Below, one piece after another: positions 21,955 to 30,612 of a stretch of DNA of 37,569 bases (position 1 is the stretch's first letter; every line of letters begins with the position of its first letter). The position numbers and the translations under genes were made by a program. The stretch covers positions 1 through 37,569 of the forward strand of contig CAITUP010000035.1 of assembly GCA_903895595.1 (NCBI GenBank), given 5' to 3'. The notes under the pieces were generated by a model. That model worked only from the letters and a program-made list of their open reading frames with translations, did no database searches and was not told the DNA's origin. Origin of the DNA: an uncultured Acetobacteraceae bacterium (GTDB lineage Bacteria > Pseudomonadota > Alphaproteobacteria > Acetobacterales > Acetobacteraceae).

Positions 21955-23547
21955 ATGAGCCTCCCCGCAGCCCTGGTACCGCTCCGCAACGCCGTGTTCC
22001 GCTCCATCTGGCTCGCCAGCGTGGTGGCGTGGCTCGGCACGTGGCTACAGAACACCGGGGCCGGCTGGCTGATGACCTCGTTGGCGCCCGATCCGCTGAT
22101 CGTGTCGATGGTGCAGGCCGCGACCATCACGCCCGTGTTCCTGCTGGCGCTGCCGGGCGGAGCACTGGCGGACATCGTGGACCGGCGGATTTTCCTGATC
22201 GGCACGCAGGTCTGGACCTGCCTCGCCGCCGCGCTGCTGGCGGTTCTGACATTATCCGGCGCCATGACCGCGGGCTGGCTGCTGTTCCTGACCTTCGCCA
22301 TCGGCATCGGCACCGCCTTGACCGCCCCGGCCTGGAGCGCGGTTGTCCCCGAACTCGTCCCGCGCGAGGATCTGGTGCAGGCCATCGCCCTGAACGGCAT
22401 CGGCTACAACCTTACCCGCGCGGTCGGCCCCGCGCTCGCCGGGTTTCTGATCCTGCTGGGCGGCACAAGCCTCGCGTTCAGTCTGTATGCGGTGTCGATT
22501 ACCGCGGTGATCGGGGCGCTGGTGTTGTGGCGGCGCGACAGCCGCCATTTCACCGGACTGCCGCGAGAGCATTTCCTGTCCGCGATGCGCGCCGGTGTGC
22601 GGTTCGTCCGCAACACGCCGGCGATACGCGCGGCGATGATGCGGACGATTGCATACTCCCTGCCCTGCGCCGCGCCTTGGGGGTTGCTGCCGCTGTTCGT
22701 GCGCCAGGAGCTCGGCCTGGGCGCCGGCATGTACGGCGTCATCCTGGGCATGATGGGCATCGGCGGCGTCGCATCCGGCATGCTGCTGCCGCTGGCGCGC
22801 AAGCGGTTCAGCCGGGGCCGCACAGTGCTGGTCTGTTCGCTGTCGTCCTGTGCCGGCATGGCGTTGCTGTCGGTCTCGCATCATTGGACGGTGGCGGCGT
22901 TCGGGATGCTGTTGTTCGGGATCGGCTGGACAGCCGCCTACGCGACCATGCAGGCCGCCGCGCAGCTCGCTTGCCCGCCCTGGGTAAGGGCGCGGTCGTT
23001 GTCGATCTATCAGCTGGCGCAGAATGGAGCGTTGGTCATCGGTTCCTTCGGCTGGGGCTGGGTCGCGGGACATATCGGGATGGCCGTCACATTGGCGATT
23101 GCCGCCGGGACCGGGGTCGTGCTCGCGGTCGTCGCGCTGGGGTTCGGGATCGAGCCGCCCGCCCCCGTCGGCACCGGCGCCGTCGCCAAGGACATGCTGA
23201 CCCCCGAGGCCGCCGCCGCCGAACTGGTGCCAGTGCTGCGCAACGCCGCCGGCCGTGTGATGGAAACCGCGTATTACCGGGTCAATCCCGGGGAGCGCGA
23301 CGCCTTCATGGCGATCATGCGGGAACTGCGCCTGTTGCGCGGACGCACCGGGGCGCAGTTCTGGCAGTTGTACGAGGACGTGGCACACCCCGAAGGCTGG
23401 GTGGAACTCTGGTCGATGGAAAGCTGGACCGATCACCTGCGGGAATCCGGCCGTCTGTCCGAATCCGACCGGGAGTTGCTGGCGCGGGCCACCGCATTCC
23501 AGCACGAGGCTGAACGGCCGCGCCGATTCCTGGCGGTCGATCCGTAG
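21955..23547 (+). CDS. MFS exporter with C-terminal ABM-like domain (MFS_3 type)
   Basis: A 530-residue protein. Residues 1-~410 hold about 11-12 helices of the MFS_3/enterobactin-exporter-like group (FRSIWLASVVAWLGTWLQNTGAGWLM; LPGGALADIVDRR; GIGYNLTRAVGPALAGF). After ~430 follows a soluble domain (METAYYRVNPGERDAFMAIMRELR...FWQLYEDVAHPEGWVELW) resembling antibiotic-biosynthesis-monooxygenase ferredoxin-like folds, a known tail of this MFS group. Probably a drug or metabolite exporter; substrate unknown. ATG at 21955 with CAGG upstream; an in-frame ATG at 21919 adds 12 residues. Ends four bases from the convergent chemoreceptor gene. Confidence 0.85.
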   Translation: MSLPAALVPLRNAVFRSIWLASVVAWLGTWLQNTGAGWLMTSLAPDPLIVSMVQAATITPVFLLALPGGALADIVDRRIFLIGTQVWTCLAAALLAVLTLSGAMTAGWLLFLTFAIGIGTALTAPAWSAVVPELVPREDLVQAIALNGIGYNLTRAVGPALAGFLILLGGTSLAFSLYAVSITAVIGALVLWRRDSRHFTGLPREHFLSAMRAGVRFVRNTPAIRAAMMRTIAYSLPCAAPWGLLPLFVRQELGLGAGMYGVILGMMGIGGVASGMLLPLARKRFSRGRTVLVCSLSSCAGMALLSVSHHWTVAAFGMLLFGIGWTAAYATMQAAAQLACPPWVRARSLSIYQLAQNGALVIGSFGWGWVAGHIGMAVTLAIAAGTGVVLAVVALGFGIEPPAPVGTGAVAKDMLTPEAAAAELVPVLRNAAGRVMETAYYRVNPGERDAFMAIMRELRLLRGRTGAQFWQLYEDVAHPEGWVELWSMESWTDHLRESGRLSESDRELLARATAFQHEAERPRRFLAVDP

Positions 23548-23550
23548 CGC

Positions 23551-25683
23551 TTACGCGGTCTTCACATCACGGACGAACTGCGTCACCGCGCCGTTCAGCT
23601 CCTCCGCCTGTCGGGTCAGCACGCCCGCCGCGCCCAGCACCTCGGTCGCGGCATGGCGGGTGGTGTCGGCCCCCTGCCCCACCCCGGCGATATTGGTGGT
23701 GACGGCAAGGGTCCCGGCGGAAGCCTGCTGCACGTTGCGGGCGATTTCCCGCGTCGCGGCGCCCTGTTCCTCAACCGCCGCGGCGATGGCAGCAGCGATC
23801 TCGCTGACCTCGCCGATCGTCATGCCGATGCCTTGGATGGAAGCCACCGCCTCCTGCGTGGAGGATTGAATCTGCGCGATTTGGCGGCCGATGTCTTCGG
23901 TCGCCTTGGCGGTTTGCGTGGCCAGGCTTTTCACCTCGCTGGCCACGACCGCGAAGCCCTTGCCGGCATCGCCGGCGCGGGCCGCCTCGATCGTGGCATT
24001 CAGCGCCAGCAGGTTGGTTTGGCCGGCGATGTTGCTGATCAGGCCGACGACCTCGCCGATCTTCTGCGCCCCTTCGGCCAACGCTCGGACCACGTTGTCG
24101 GTGTGTTTCGCGTCGTCCACCGCCTTACTCGCGACCTTGGCGGATTGCGCCACCTGGCGGGAAATCTCCCCGATCGATGTGGCCAACTCATCGGCTGCAC
24201 TGGCAACAGTCTGCACGTTGACGCTCGCTTCCTCGGCCGCCGAAGCGACCGTGGCGGCCTGCTGAGTCGTTTCCCCCGCCGTGCCGGTCATCGACTGCGC
24301 GGTGGTTTGCAACTGGCTGGCCGCCGAAGCAACAAGGCCGACCAGCCCGCCAACCCGTTCTTCGAACCCCAGCGTCAAATCGTCGAGCCGGATGGCGCGC
24401 TTCTCCCGCACCACCTGCTCCGTCGCCCGTTCCGCCGTCAGCCTTTCCGCTCGGACCATATTGTCCCGGAACACGGAGACGGTCCGCGCCATATGGCCGA
24501 TTTCGTCGGCGTTGGTGGAGGACGGGACCGGCGTGGTCAGATCGCCCTCCGACAACCGCCCCATGACCGCGTTCAGCGCCACGATGCGCGCGACGAGGTT
24601 ACGGCCGATGTACAGCCAACCGATCAGCGCCGCGACCACGATGCTGAAAATGGCCAATACCATCATCGCGGTTTCGCCTGTGCCGATCTGATGTTCCGAC
24701 GACACCGCCGAGGCTTGAATCGTGGCTCGGGCCTTGTCCACTTCCCGCGACACATAGGCGGAAAGGTCGCCGGCGGCGGCGCGGGCGTCGTTCAGGACCT
24801 GACGACCTTCGGCGATCGCTTTCAGGTCGGTTTCGCGCAGCGCGAACGGGTTATCGGCCTGGGTTCCCAGGGCCGTCATCGCATCCACCGCGACGCGCAA
24901 TCCGGCGGTCGAGCGGACATTCTCGGCGAGGTCGGTGCGTTCCACCATGCGCGCGGTCAGGTCGGCGAACTCCTGGCGGAGTTTCTGGATCGAATCGGCG
25001 GTGGGTGCGAAATTGGCTCTGATCAGCAGGCCGGAAGCAAGGTTGCCGTCCGCCAACAGGTCCGCCAAAGCCTGCGACAATGGCACGTGCTGCGCGGTCA
25101 ATTCCAGCAGCAGGGTTACAGTTGCCGCCGCGTCGCCGCCGACATTCATCGACGCCATCTCGATGTCGGACCGGACCTTTTCCCAGGCCGGTCGCAGCAG
25201 CGCGGTCAGGGCTTCATGCGTGTGCTCCACCTTCGCCGCACCGGCCTCACGGCGCGCGGCGATATTCAGCCTTGTGCCGACGACGGCATCCACCCGGGTC
25301 ATTTCGGCGTTCAGATTTGTCGCCAATCCCGTCAAATCGGATGCCGCCTTGCGCCCGCCTTCGGTGCCGGCCAGCGCCGCCAAAAGCGTCGCGACGTTCT
25401 TTTCCGCCGCTGCCAGTTCGGCGCCGCGGTTCTGGCGCTGTTCGGCGTTGGAAGCCGCCAGCAGGTTGGGCGCGAGACCGGTCAGCGCCTGCGCCTGACC
25501 CGCGAGTTCCAAGCCGACCAGCGCCTGCGGCACATCCTGGCGGGTGATGGTCCGCATTGTGTCGCCGATCCCGGCGAGCAGCAGCCAGGCCGTCGCGCTG
25601 GCGGCGACCGTGAACCCCGCGATCGCCCCGAACGCGAGAAACAGGCGGGTACGAATACCCGCTTTTTGGGTTGCATGGCTCAT
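23551..25683 (-). CDS. Methyl-accepting chemotaxis protein
   Basis: A 710-residue receptor. TM1 is near residues 14-39 ([21 protein letters not shown]), a long helical periplasmic domain runs to ~335, and TM2 ([21 protein letters not shown]) spans about 337-357. A HAMP domain follows ([20 protein letters not shown]). The signalling domain has the hairpin tip [30 protein letters not shown], split here only for naming, and flanking Ala/Glu-rich methylation helices. GGAGG six bases before the ATG fixes the start. It follows a TRAP-type binding-protein gene by 25 bases, suggesting the receptor senses that protein's ligand. Confidence 0.92.
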   Translation of the reverse strand: MSHATQKAGIRTRLFLAFGAIAGFTVAASATAWLLLAGIGDTMRTITRQDVPQALVGLELAGQAQALTGLAPNLLAASNAEQRQNRGAELAAAEKNVATLLAALAGTEGGRKAASDLTGLATNLNAEMTRVDAVVGTRLNIAARREAGAAKVEHTHEALTALLRPAWEKVRSDIEMASMNVGGDAAATVTLLLELTAQHVPLSQALADLLADGNLASGLLIRANFAPTADSIQKLRQEFADLTARMVERTDLAENVRSTAGLRVAVDAMTALGTQADNPFALRETDLKAIAEGRQVLNDARAAAGDLSAYVSREVDKARATIQASAVSSEHQIGTGETAMMVLAIFSIVVAALIGWLYIGRNLVARIVALNAVMGRLSEGDLTTPVPSSTNADEIGHMARTVSVFRDNMVRAERLTAERATEQVVREKRAIRLDDLTLGFEERVGGLVGLVASAASQLQTTAQSMTGTAGETTQQAATVASAAEEASVNVQTVASAADELATSIGEISRQVAQSAKVASKAVDDAKHTDNVVRALAEGAQKIGEVVGLISNIAGQTNLLALNATIEAARAGDAGKGFAVVASEVKSLATQTAKATEDIGRQIAQIQSSTQEAVASIQGIGMTIGEVSEIAAAIAAAVEEQGAATREIARNVQQASAGTLAVTTNIAGVGQGADTTRHAATEVLGAAGVLTRQAEELNGAVTQFVRDVKTA

Positions 25684-25708
25684 GGTTCGCCTCCTTCGCG
25701 ATCGGGCC

Positions 25709-26764
25709 TTAACGGGCGGCGGTGCTGAACTGGTGACTGAGGGAGCGGGCCCTTTCGTACAAAGCCTCTCCGTCGATGCCCTGCTTCGCCATCGCGGCCT
25801 TCCAGTCGCCGACCACGGGTTCGACGATTTTGGCCATCTCCGCCCGTTCCTGCGCCGTGAGGTCCCGGTAGGTGTAATGCGGGTCCTGGCGCAGTTTGAT
25901 GCGGGCCGCGGCGTCGGCTTCGTCGCGCAACTTGGCGTTGCCGCCGACCAGTTCTGCGCTGTGCTTGTCGATCATTGCTTGCAGGTCGGGCGGCAGCGCG
26001 TCCCATTTCGCTCGGTTCATCACGATCATCAGGGCCGGGGCCGCGAAGTTCGCATCGACCATCACGTTCACCTGTTCCACCAGCTTCTTCGTGCCGGCGC
26101 CCTTGCCGGTCAGAACCGAATCCCAGCCGTACGTAATGGCATTGATCGTGCGTGATTCCAGCATGTCGCCGATCATGTCGGTGGGAATGCCGACCGGGAT
26201 GGCCCCCAGCCGAGCCATCGCGAGGCCGACGGTCGGGCTGGGCGTGCGCACCCGCAGGCCGCGCAAGTCGCGCAACTCGGCGATCGGTTTGCCGTTGGTA
26301 AAGATGCCGTAGGGCGGCAGCACGTAAAGGCCGAGTACCTTGACCGCACTGTAATCGGCGCTGATTTGCCCTTCCTGGAACATGCGCCACATCGCCTGCG
26401 TGCCATGCACCGCGGTATCGAACATGAACGGCAATTCCATGACCGAGGAGCGCGGGAAGCGGCCAGGGTTGTAGCCCTGCACGGTCGCGGCGATTTCGAT
26501 GTCGCCCCGCTCGACCATATTGAACAGTTCCGCCGGTTTGCCGTAGCCGCCCATGGGCTTCAGCGCGACTTCGATCCGCTGGCCCGATTCCTCTTCGACT
26601 TGGCGGGCGAAGGGTGCCAGCACCTGCTCGTAGGCGGCGGTGCCCGCGATGTTGATGGACGCGAAGCGCAACGTGAATTCGGCCGCCACAGCCTCATGCG
26701 GGACAGGGAACGCCGCACACCCGAGCGTGACGGCAAGTGTTTGGACCAGGCGTTTGAAGATCAT
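25709..26764 (-). CDS. TRAP transporter substrate-binding protein (DctP type), solitary
   Basis: A 351-residue periplasmic protein. A signal peptide of ~28 residues ends AVAA. The DctP fold shows in [61 protein letters not shown] and [20 protein letters not shown], with the conserved arginine of RTPS contacting a carboxylate. No DctQ or DctM gene lies nearby. The partner in the transcript is a chemoreceptor, so it may act in ligand presentation as well as or instead of transport. AAGGAG nine bases upstream supports the ATG at 26764. Confidence 0.9.
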   Translation of the reverse strand: MIFKRLVQTLAVTLGCAAFPVPHEAVAAEFTLRFASINIAGTAAYEQVLAPFARQVEEESGQRIEVALKPMGGYGKPAELFNMVERGDIEIAATVQGYNPGRFPRSSVMELPFMFDTAVHGTQAMWRMFQEGQISADYSAVKVLGLYVLPPYGIFTNGKPIAELRDLRGLRVRTPSPTVGLAMARLGAIPVGIPTDMIGDMLESRTINAITYGWDSVLTGKGAGTKKLVEQVNVMVDANFAAPALMIVMNRAKWDALPPDLQAMIDKHSAELVGGNAKLRDEADAAARIKLRQDPHYTYRDLTAQERAEMAKIVEPVVGDWKAAMAKQGIDGEALYERARSLSHQFSTAAR

Positions 26765-26933
26765 CGGTCGATACTCCTTGCTTGCAAACGGTGGTGCCGG
26801 CCGGCACCTCGCGAGGCGGGAGTATCGGGATAGAGTGTTAACGAAGAGTTAATTTTCTGGGCGAAAGTAAAATATTTTTTTGCGGGCGGGGCGACCGAAG
26901 GCAGCCGAATATGGGGCCCAGGAACCAAAAAGC

Positions 26934-26968
26934 CCGTCATCCGGTAGGACCGAGCCCGAGGATGACGG
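26934..26968. repeat. Hairpin in the gap before diacylglycerol kinase
   Basis: CCGTCATCC (26934-26942) pairs with GGATGACGG (26960-26968) around a 17-base loop. It lies just beyond the stop of the minus-strand kinase gene and upstream of the SBP gene, where it could end transcription; there is no T-run. REP-like in composition. Confidence 0.55.
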
Positions 26969-26989
26969 TAGAGGAGAAATCGGCGGGAT

Positions 26990-27859
26990 CTACCCCACCA
27001 CGATCCGGATCGCGCCGATGGCGTTCGTCACGACGCCAGGGGTGTAGCCCGCCTTGTCGCCATCGGTCTGCAGAGGCACCTGACGGTTCCCCATGAACTC
27101 CACTCGGTTCGCTCTGACATGCCGCACACCCGGCGCTCGGCCCAGGCGGTGCAGCGGGAGTGCCGCCCCGTACAATAAAGTGATGCCCGGCCCGCCGCGG
27201 TCGAACAGCACGACCGAGAAGCCCGGCTCTTGGGGTACCGCATCGGAGGCGAGCAGGAAGTGGCCACCGTAGAGCCGGCCTTTGCTGACGATGACGCTGG
27301 CGGCCTGGGTGTCCTGCCCATCCAGGCGTAGCGGGATCGGCGCGTAGTCGTAGCGGGTCAGTTGCCGCAGGGTCCACAGCACATAGGCGCCGCGCCCGAG
27401 CAGCCGCTTCAGCGGCAGGGGCAGGGTGTGGACGATGTGGGCGTCGAAGCCGGCGCCCAGCATCTGGACGAACAAGCGGGTGGACTCGCCCTGCCGCACC
27501 ACACCGGGCCAGATCGGCTCGGTGCGGCCGAAGGCCAGCGCCGCCGCCACGGCGCGGGGGGCGAAGGGTAGATTCAGCTCATGCGCCAGGACGTTGGCGG
27601 TGCCGAGGGGAATGACTCCCAGACTGGTGTCGCTGCCCATCAACCCGTTGGCGACCTCGGCGATGGTGCCGTCACCACCGGCCGCGACGACCAGGGGCTC
27701 GCCTCGGGCGACAGCCTCGCGCGCCAGTTCCTCGGCATGGCCGGCGCGGTTGGTTTCCATCAGGTCCAGCCGCACGCCGTTGGCGGCCAGCACGTCGAGC
27801 ACTCGCCACAGCAGGGCCGCGCGGCGGCGTCCGGCGGTGGGGTTGAACACGATCAGCAT
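26990..27859 (-). CDS. Diacylglycerol kinase-family lipid kinase
   Basis: A 289-residue protein. MLIVFNPTAGRRRAALLWRVL and VVAAGGDGTIAEVANGL, with the GGDGT nucleotide loop, followed by GVIPLGTANVLAHEL, define the DAGK catalytic family (YegS/DgkB-like). The C-terminal beta-sandwich contains RVEFMGNRQVPLQTDGD. It probably phosphorylates diacylglycerol or a similar lipid at the inner membrane. The ATG at 27859 begins the conserved domain; an ATG at 27958 would add 33 poorly conserved residues. It diverges from a PlcP-like gene whose product would yield diacylglycerol. Confidence 0.88.
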   Translation of the reverse strand: MLIVFNPTAGRRRAALLWRVLDVLAANGVRLDLMETNRAGHAEELAREAVARGEPLVVAAGGDGTIAEVANGLMGSDTSLGVIPLGTANVLAHELNLPFAPRAVAAALAFGRTEPIWPGVVRQGESTRLFVQMLGAGFDAHIVHTLPLPLKRLLGRGAYVLWTLRQLTRYDYAPIPLRLDGQDTQAASVIVSKGRLYGGHFLLASDAVPQEPGFSVVLFDRGGPGITLLYGAALPLHRLGRAPGVRHVRANRVEFMGNRQVPLQTDGDKAGYTPGVVTNAIGAIRIVVG

Positions 27860-27994
27860 CGGCGAGGTTCGGCGTGGGTGCGAATCGGACTTCTCCCGGC
27901 AACGAAAAGCGCCTTTTGCGCCTGACGTTGTGTCGAGCATATTACAGAAATCCGACACAACAATGATCTTCGGCCGGCACCCGACATTACGGCT

Positions 27995-28012
27995 CTGTCA
28001 TCCAACCTTCAC
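27995..28012 (+). promoter_or_regulatory. Candidate Pho box upstream of the plcP-like operon
   Basis: CTGTCAT-CCAA-CCTTCAC has the Pho-box layout of two seven-base halves with a four-base gap: the first half matches perfectly and the second in five of seven bases. It sits 40 bases upstream of the phosphoesterase ATG at 28052, a usual promoter position. A weaker TGTCG-N6-TGTAA pair on the minus strand (27942-27957) faces the kinase gene. Neither site has been tested. Confidence 0.45.
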
Positions 28013-28051
28013 TGGGCACTGGCCGATTCGGCCCTATTGCATGCGCCCCGC

Positions 28052-28870
28052 ATGAACGCACTTAACAAATTGGCTTCGCGCCACGACTACCGATGCGTCT
28101 TCATATCGGACACGCATCTGGGCACACGTGGTTGCCGCGGTGAGTTCCTGGCGGATTTCCTCCGCCAAACGAACTGCGACCAACTGTATCTGGTCGGCGA
28201 CATCATCGACGGATGGCGCCTGCGCAAGTCCTGGTATTGGGACGAGAGCCACGACGAGGTGCTGCGGCAGATTCTTCTGAAAGCGCGCGGCGGCACCGAG
28301 GTCGTCTACATCCCCGGCAATCACGATGAAATGTTTCGGGCGTGGCTGCCGCTGGGCCTGGAAATCGCGGGAATCAAGCTGCGGGCAGAGGCGATACACG
28401 AGACCGTGGACGGCCGGCGCTTGCTCGTGACTCACGGCGATGCGTTCGACAGCGTCGTCCGCTATGCCAAATTTTTGGCGATCCTGGGCGACAGCGCCTA
28501 CACCTTCGCGCTGGTCAGCAACCGCTGGTTCAACGCGGTGCGCCGGCAACTCGGCTACCCCTATTGGTCTCTCTCCGCCTGGCTGAAACGCCAAGTTAAA
28601 GGCGCGGTGAAAGCGATCGACCGGTTCGAAATGGCATTGGCCACCGAAGCCCGTCGGCGCGGCTTCGACGGGGTCGTCTGCGGCCACATCCATCATGCGG
28701 AAATGCGCGAGGTCAACGGCGTGCAATACATGAACGACGGCGACTGGGTGGAAAGCTGTACCGCTCTGGTCGAACACCACGACGGACGGTTCGAACTGAT
28801 CGACTGGGCGGCGCTCAACCGCCTGTCCTTCTTCGAACCGACGCATACCCGGGTTCCGGCCGCTGCCTGA
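28052..28870 (+). CDS. Metallophosphoesterase, LpxH-like/PlcP-type phospholipase C
   Basis: A 272-residue calcineurin-type phosphoesterase. All metal motifs are present: FISDTHLG, LVGDIIDGW, YIPGNHDEM, VTHGDAF and CGHIHHAE. Annotation pipelines often call it UDP-2,3-diacylglucosamine pyrophosphatase. But the LRKSWYWDESHDEVLRQILLKARGG context, the following glycosyltransferase and the upstream Pho-box-like site fit PlcP, which releases diacylglycerol from phosphatidylcholine during phosphate starvation. I infer this role from context. The ATG at 28052 is favoured over an upstream TTG. First gene of a three-gene operon. Confidence 0.85.
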   Translation: MNALNKLASRHDYRCVFISDTHLGTRGCRGEFLADFLRQTNCDQLYLVGDIIDGWRLRKSWYWDESHDEVLRQILLKARGGTEVVYIPGNHDEMFRAWLPLGLEIAGIKLRAEAIHETVDGRRLLVTHGDAFDSVVRYAKFLAILGDSAYTFALVSNRWFNAVRRQLGYPYWSLSAWLKRQVKGAVKAIDRFEMALATEARRRGFDGVVCGHIHHAEMREVNGVQYMNDGDWVESCTALVEHHDGRFELIDWAALNRLSFFEPTHTRVPAAA

Positions 28871-28907
28871 CTCGATCCCCCCCATTCATTTCGCGGACTG
28901 CGCTGAA

Positions 28908-29963
28908 ATGTTGCTGCCCGCCCCTTCGCACCGGATTTTGATTGTCTCCGACGCCTGGCAGCCCCAGGTGAACGGGGTCGTGCGCACGCTGACCACCCTG
29001 AGCGGGGAGCTGCGCGACATGGGTCACGAGGTCGATGTGATCGGCCCGAACCGGTTCCGCACCATCCCCTGCCCGACCTATCCGGATATCTCGCTCTCGT
29101 TGCTGCCCGGACGGCGGCTGATCCGTATGATCGAGGATTTCCGTCCCGACGCGCTGCACATCGCGACCGAGGGGCCCCTGGGTCTGGCCGCCCGCCGCTG
29201 GGCAAAACGCACCGGGTTCGCGTTCACCACCGCGTTCCACACCCGCTTCGCTGAATACGTGAAGGCTCGGACCGGGATTCCGGTGCGCCCGATCTATGCC
29301 TGGATGCGGCGTTTTCACGGCGCCGGGCACGGGACGATGGTGGCTACCGCGTCGTTGCGGGACGAGCTGACCGGGCGCGGCTTCCGCAACATCCGGCCTT
29401 GGTCGCGTGGCGTCGATCTGTCGCTGTTCCGGCCGGAACCGCGGGAGGTATTCGATCTGCCACGCCCGATCTTCATCCATGTCGGGCGGATCGCGGTGGA
29501 AAAGAACATCGGGGCGTTCCTGGACCTCGATCTGCCGGGATCGAAGGTCGTGGTGGGCGGCGGGCCGATGCTGGCGAAATTCCAGCGCGATTATCCCAAC
29601 GTCCATTTCACCGGTCCGAAGCATGGGGAGGCTCTGGCGCGCGCCTATGCCGGCGGCGATGTGTTCGTGTTTCCGTCGCTGACCGACACGTTCGGGCTGG
29701 TGATCCTGGAGGCCCTGGCCTGCGGCACGCCCGTGGCCGCTTTTCCGGTGACCGGCCCCAAGGATGTGCTCGCCGACGCGGACGGACCGATCGGCGCGGT
29801 CGATACCGATTTGCGGGCGGCAGCGCTGCGGGCCTTGTCGGCCGACCGAGCGGCTTGCCGGCGGCATGCCGAGACTTATTCATGGCGCGCCTGCGCCGAG
29901 ACCTTTTTGTCGCATCTGGTGCCGCTCATGGCGGGCCAGGAAGCTGTAGTGGGGGACCCATGA
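28908..29963 (+). CDS. GT4 glycosyltransferase, possibly a diacylglycerol glycosyltransferase
   Basis: A 351-residue GT-B enzyme. The N-terminal domain has SDAWQPQVNGVVRTL and HIATEGPLGLAARRWA; the C-terminal domain has FIHVGRIAVEKNIGAFL, GGGPMLAKFQRDYPNVHFTG and FPSLTDTFGLVILEALACGTPVAAF with the EX7E sugar-nucleotide motif, all of GT4. Family members of this sort transfer mannose, glucose or glucuronate to lipids. Placed 37 bases behind the PlcP-like gene, it corresponds to Agt-type enzymes that glycosylate the diacylglycerol released by PlcP; the sugar is unknown. Its stop overlaps the next start as ATGA. Confidence 0.9.
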   Translation: MLLPAPSHRILIVSDAWQPQVNGVVRTLTTLSGELRDMGHEVDVIGPNRFRTIPCPTYPDISLSLLPGRRLIRMIEDFRPDALHIATEGPLGLAARRWAKRTGFAFTTAFHTRFAEYVKARTGIPVRPIYAWMRRFHGAGHGTMVATASLRDELTGRGFRNIRPWSRGVDLSLFRPEPREVFDLPRPIFIHVGRIAVEKNIGAFLDLDLPGSKVVVGGGPMLAKFQRDYPNVHFTGPKHGEALARAYAGGDVFVFPSLTDTFGLVILEALACGTPVAAFPVTGPKDVLADADGPIGAVDTDLRAAALRALSADRAACRRHAETYSWRACAETFLSHLVPLMAGQEAVVGDP

Positions 29964-30562
29964 CCGGAGCCGTCATCGATCGCACACCCTTGAACGGTGT
30001 GCCGCTGTTCCTGCGCCGTTGGCTGGCACATCCGCTGCGCATGGGATCGGTCGTGCCGTCCTCGGCCACGCTGTGCAACCATGTGGTCCGATGCGGCTGG
30101 CCGGAAGACGGGGGCGCGGTGCTGGACCTGGGCGCCGGGACCGGCGTGATTTCGCGCGCGTTTCTCGATGCGGGATTGCCGCCCGAGCGGCTGGTGTCGG
30201 TGGAGATCGACCCCGACCTCGCGGGCCATCTGCGCGAGTCGATGCATGGCGTCGAAGTGCTGGAATGCGATGCGCGGGCGTTGACGCAGTATCTGCCGGA
30301 CCGATTCCAGGGGCGAATTTCGACGGTGGTGTGCGGGATTCCGATGGTGCTGCTGCCCTTGGCGCAGCAGCAGCAGTTCGTGGATTCGATGATCGCGGTG
30401 GCGCCTGGGCGCGGGTTCCTTCATTTCAGCTACTGCATCACCTCCCCGCTGCCCGCCCGTAAGTTGGGGCTGACGGGCACACGGGAAGTGTGGACGCCGC
30501 TGAACCTGCCGCCTGCGAGCGTTTGGCGGTATCGGCCGTTGGGGACATCGACGCTGAAATAA
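29960..30562 (+). CDS. Phospholipid N-methyltransferase-like SAM-dependent methyltransferase (PmtA type)
   Basis: A 200-residue protein. FLRRWLAHPLRMGSVVPSSATLC is the membrane-lipid-binding start typical of alphaproteobacterial PmtA. VLDLGAGTGVISRAFLDAG is the SAM-binding loop, ERLVSVEIDPDLAGHL the acidic second motif, and CGIPMVLLPLAQQQQFVDS a further PmtA-like block. PmtA methylates phosphatidylethanolamine to phosphatidylcholine. The start overlaps the glycosyltransferase stop by four bases. Beside PlcP-like and GT genes, it would sit on the opposite side of the phosphatidylcholine balance. Confidence 0.86.
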   Translation: MTGAVIDRTPLNGVPLFLRRWLAHPLRMGSVVPSSATLCNHVVRCGWPEDGGAVLDLGAGTGVISRAFLDAGLPPERLVSVEIDPDLAGHLRESMHGVEVLECDARALTQYLPDRFQGRISTVVCGIPMVLLPLAQQQQFVDSMIAVAPGRGFLHFSYCITSPLPARKLGLTGTREVWTPLNLPPASVWRYRPLGTSTLK

Positions 30563-30569
30563 GTGGGCA

Positions 30570-30602
30570 TGAGATGGTTGGGTCAAGCCCAACCATGGCG
30601 GG
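30570..30602 (-). repeat. REP-like palindrome, copy 4
   Basis: ATGGTTGGG (30574-30582) pairs with CCCAACCAT (30588-30596) around TCAAG. It has the same stem length and flanks as the copies at 1084-1317, with compensated C-to-T changes, and lies in the 50-base gap between two convergent genes. Confidence 0.72.
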
Positions 30603-30612
30603 CACCCCAACC

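Noticed and set aside
23653-25728. Plus-strand 691-codon frame opposite the chemoreceptor
   Set aside because: It is a shadow of the MCP, whose HAMP and signalling motifs are unambiguous on the minus strand.
28052-28870. Assignment as LpxH of lipid A synthesis
   Set aside because: Not excluded, but there are no lipid A genes nearby, and the glycosyltransferase, methyltransferase and kinase neighbours fit PlcP-type lipid turnover better.
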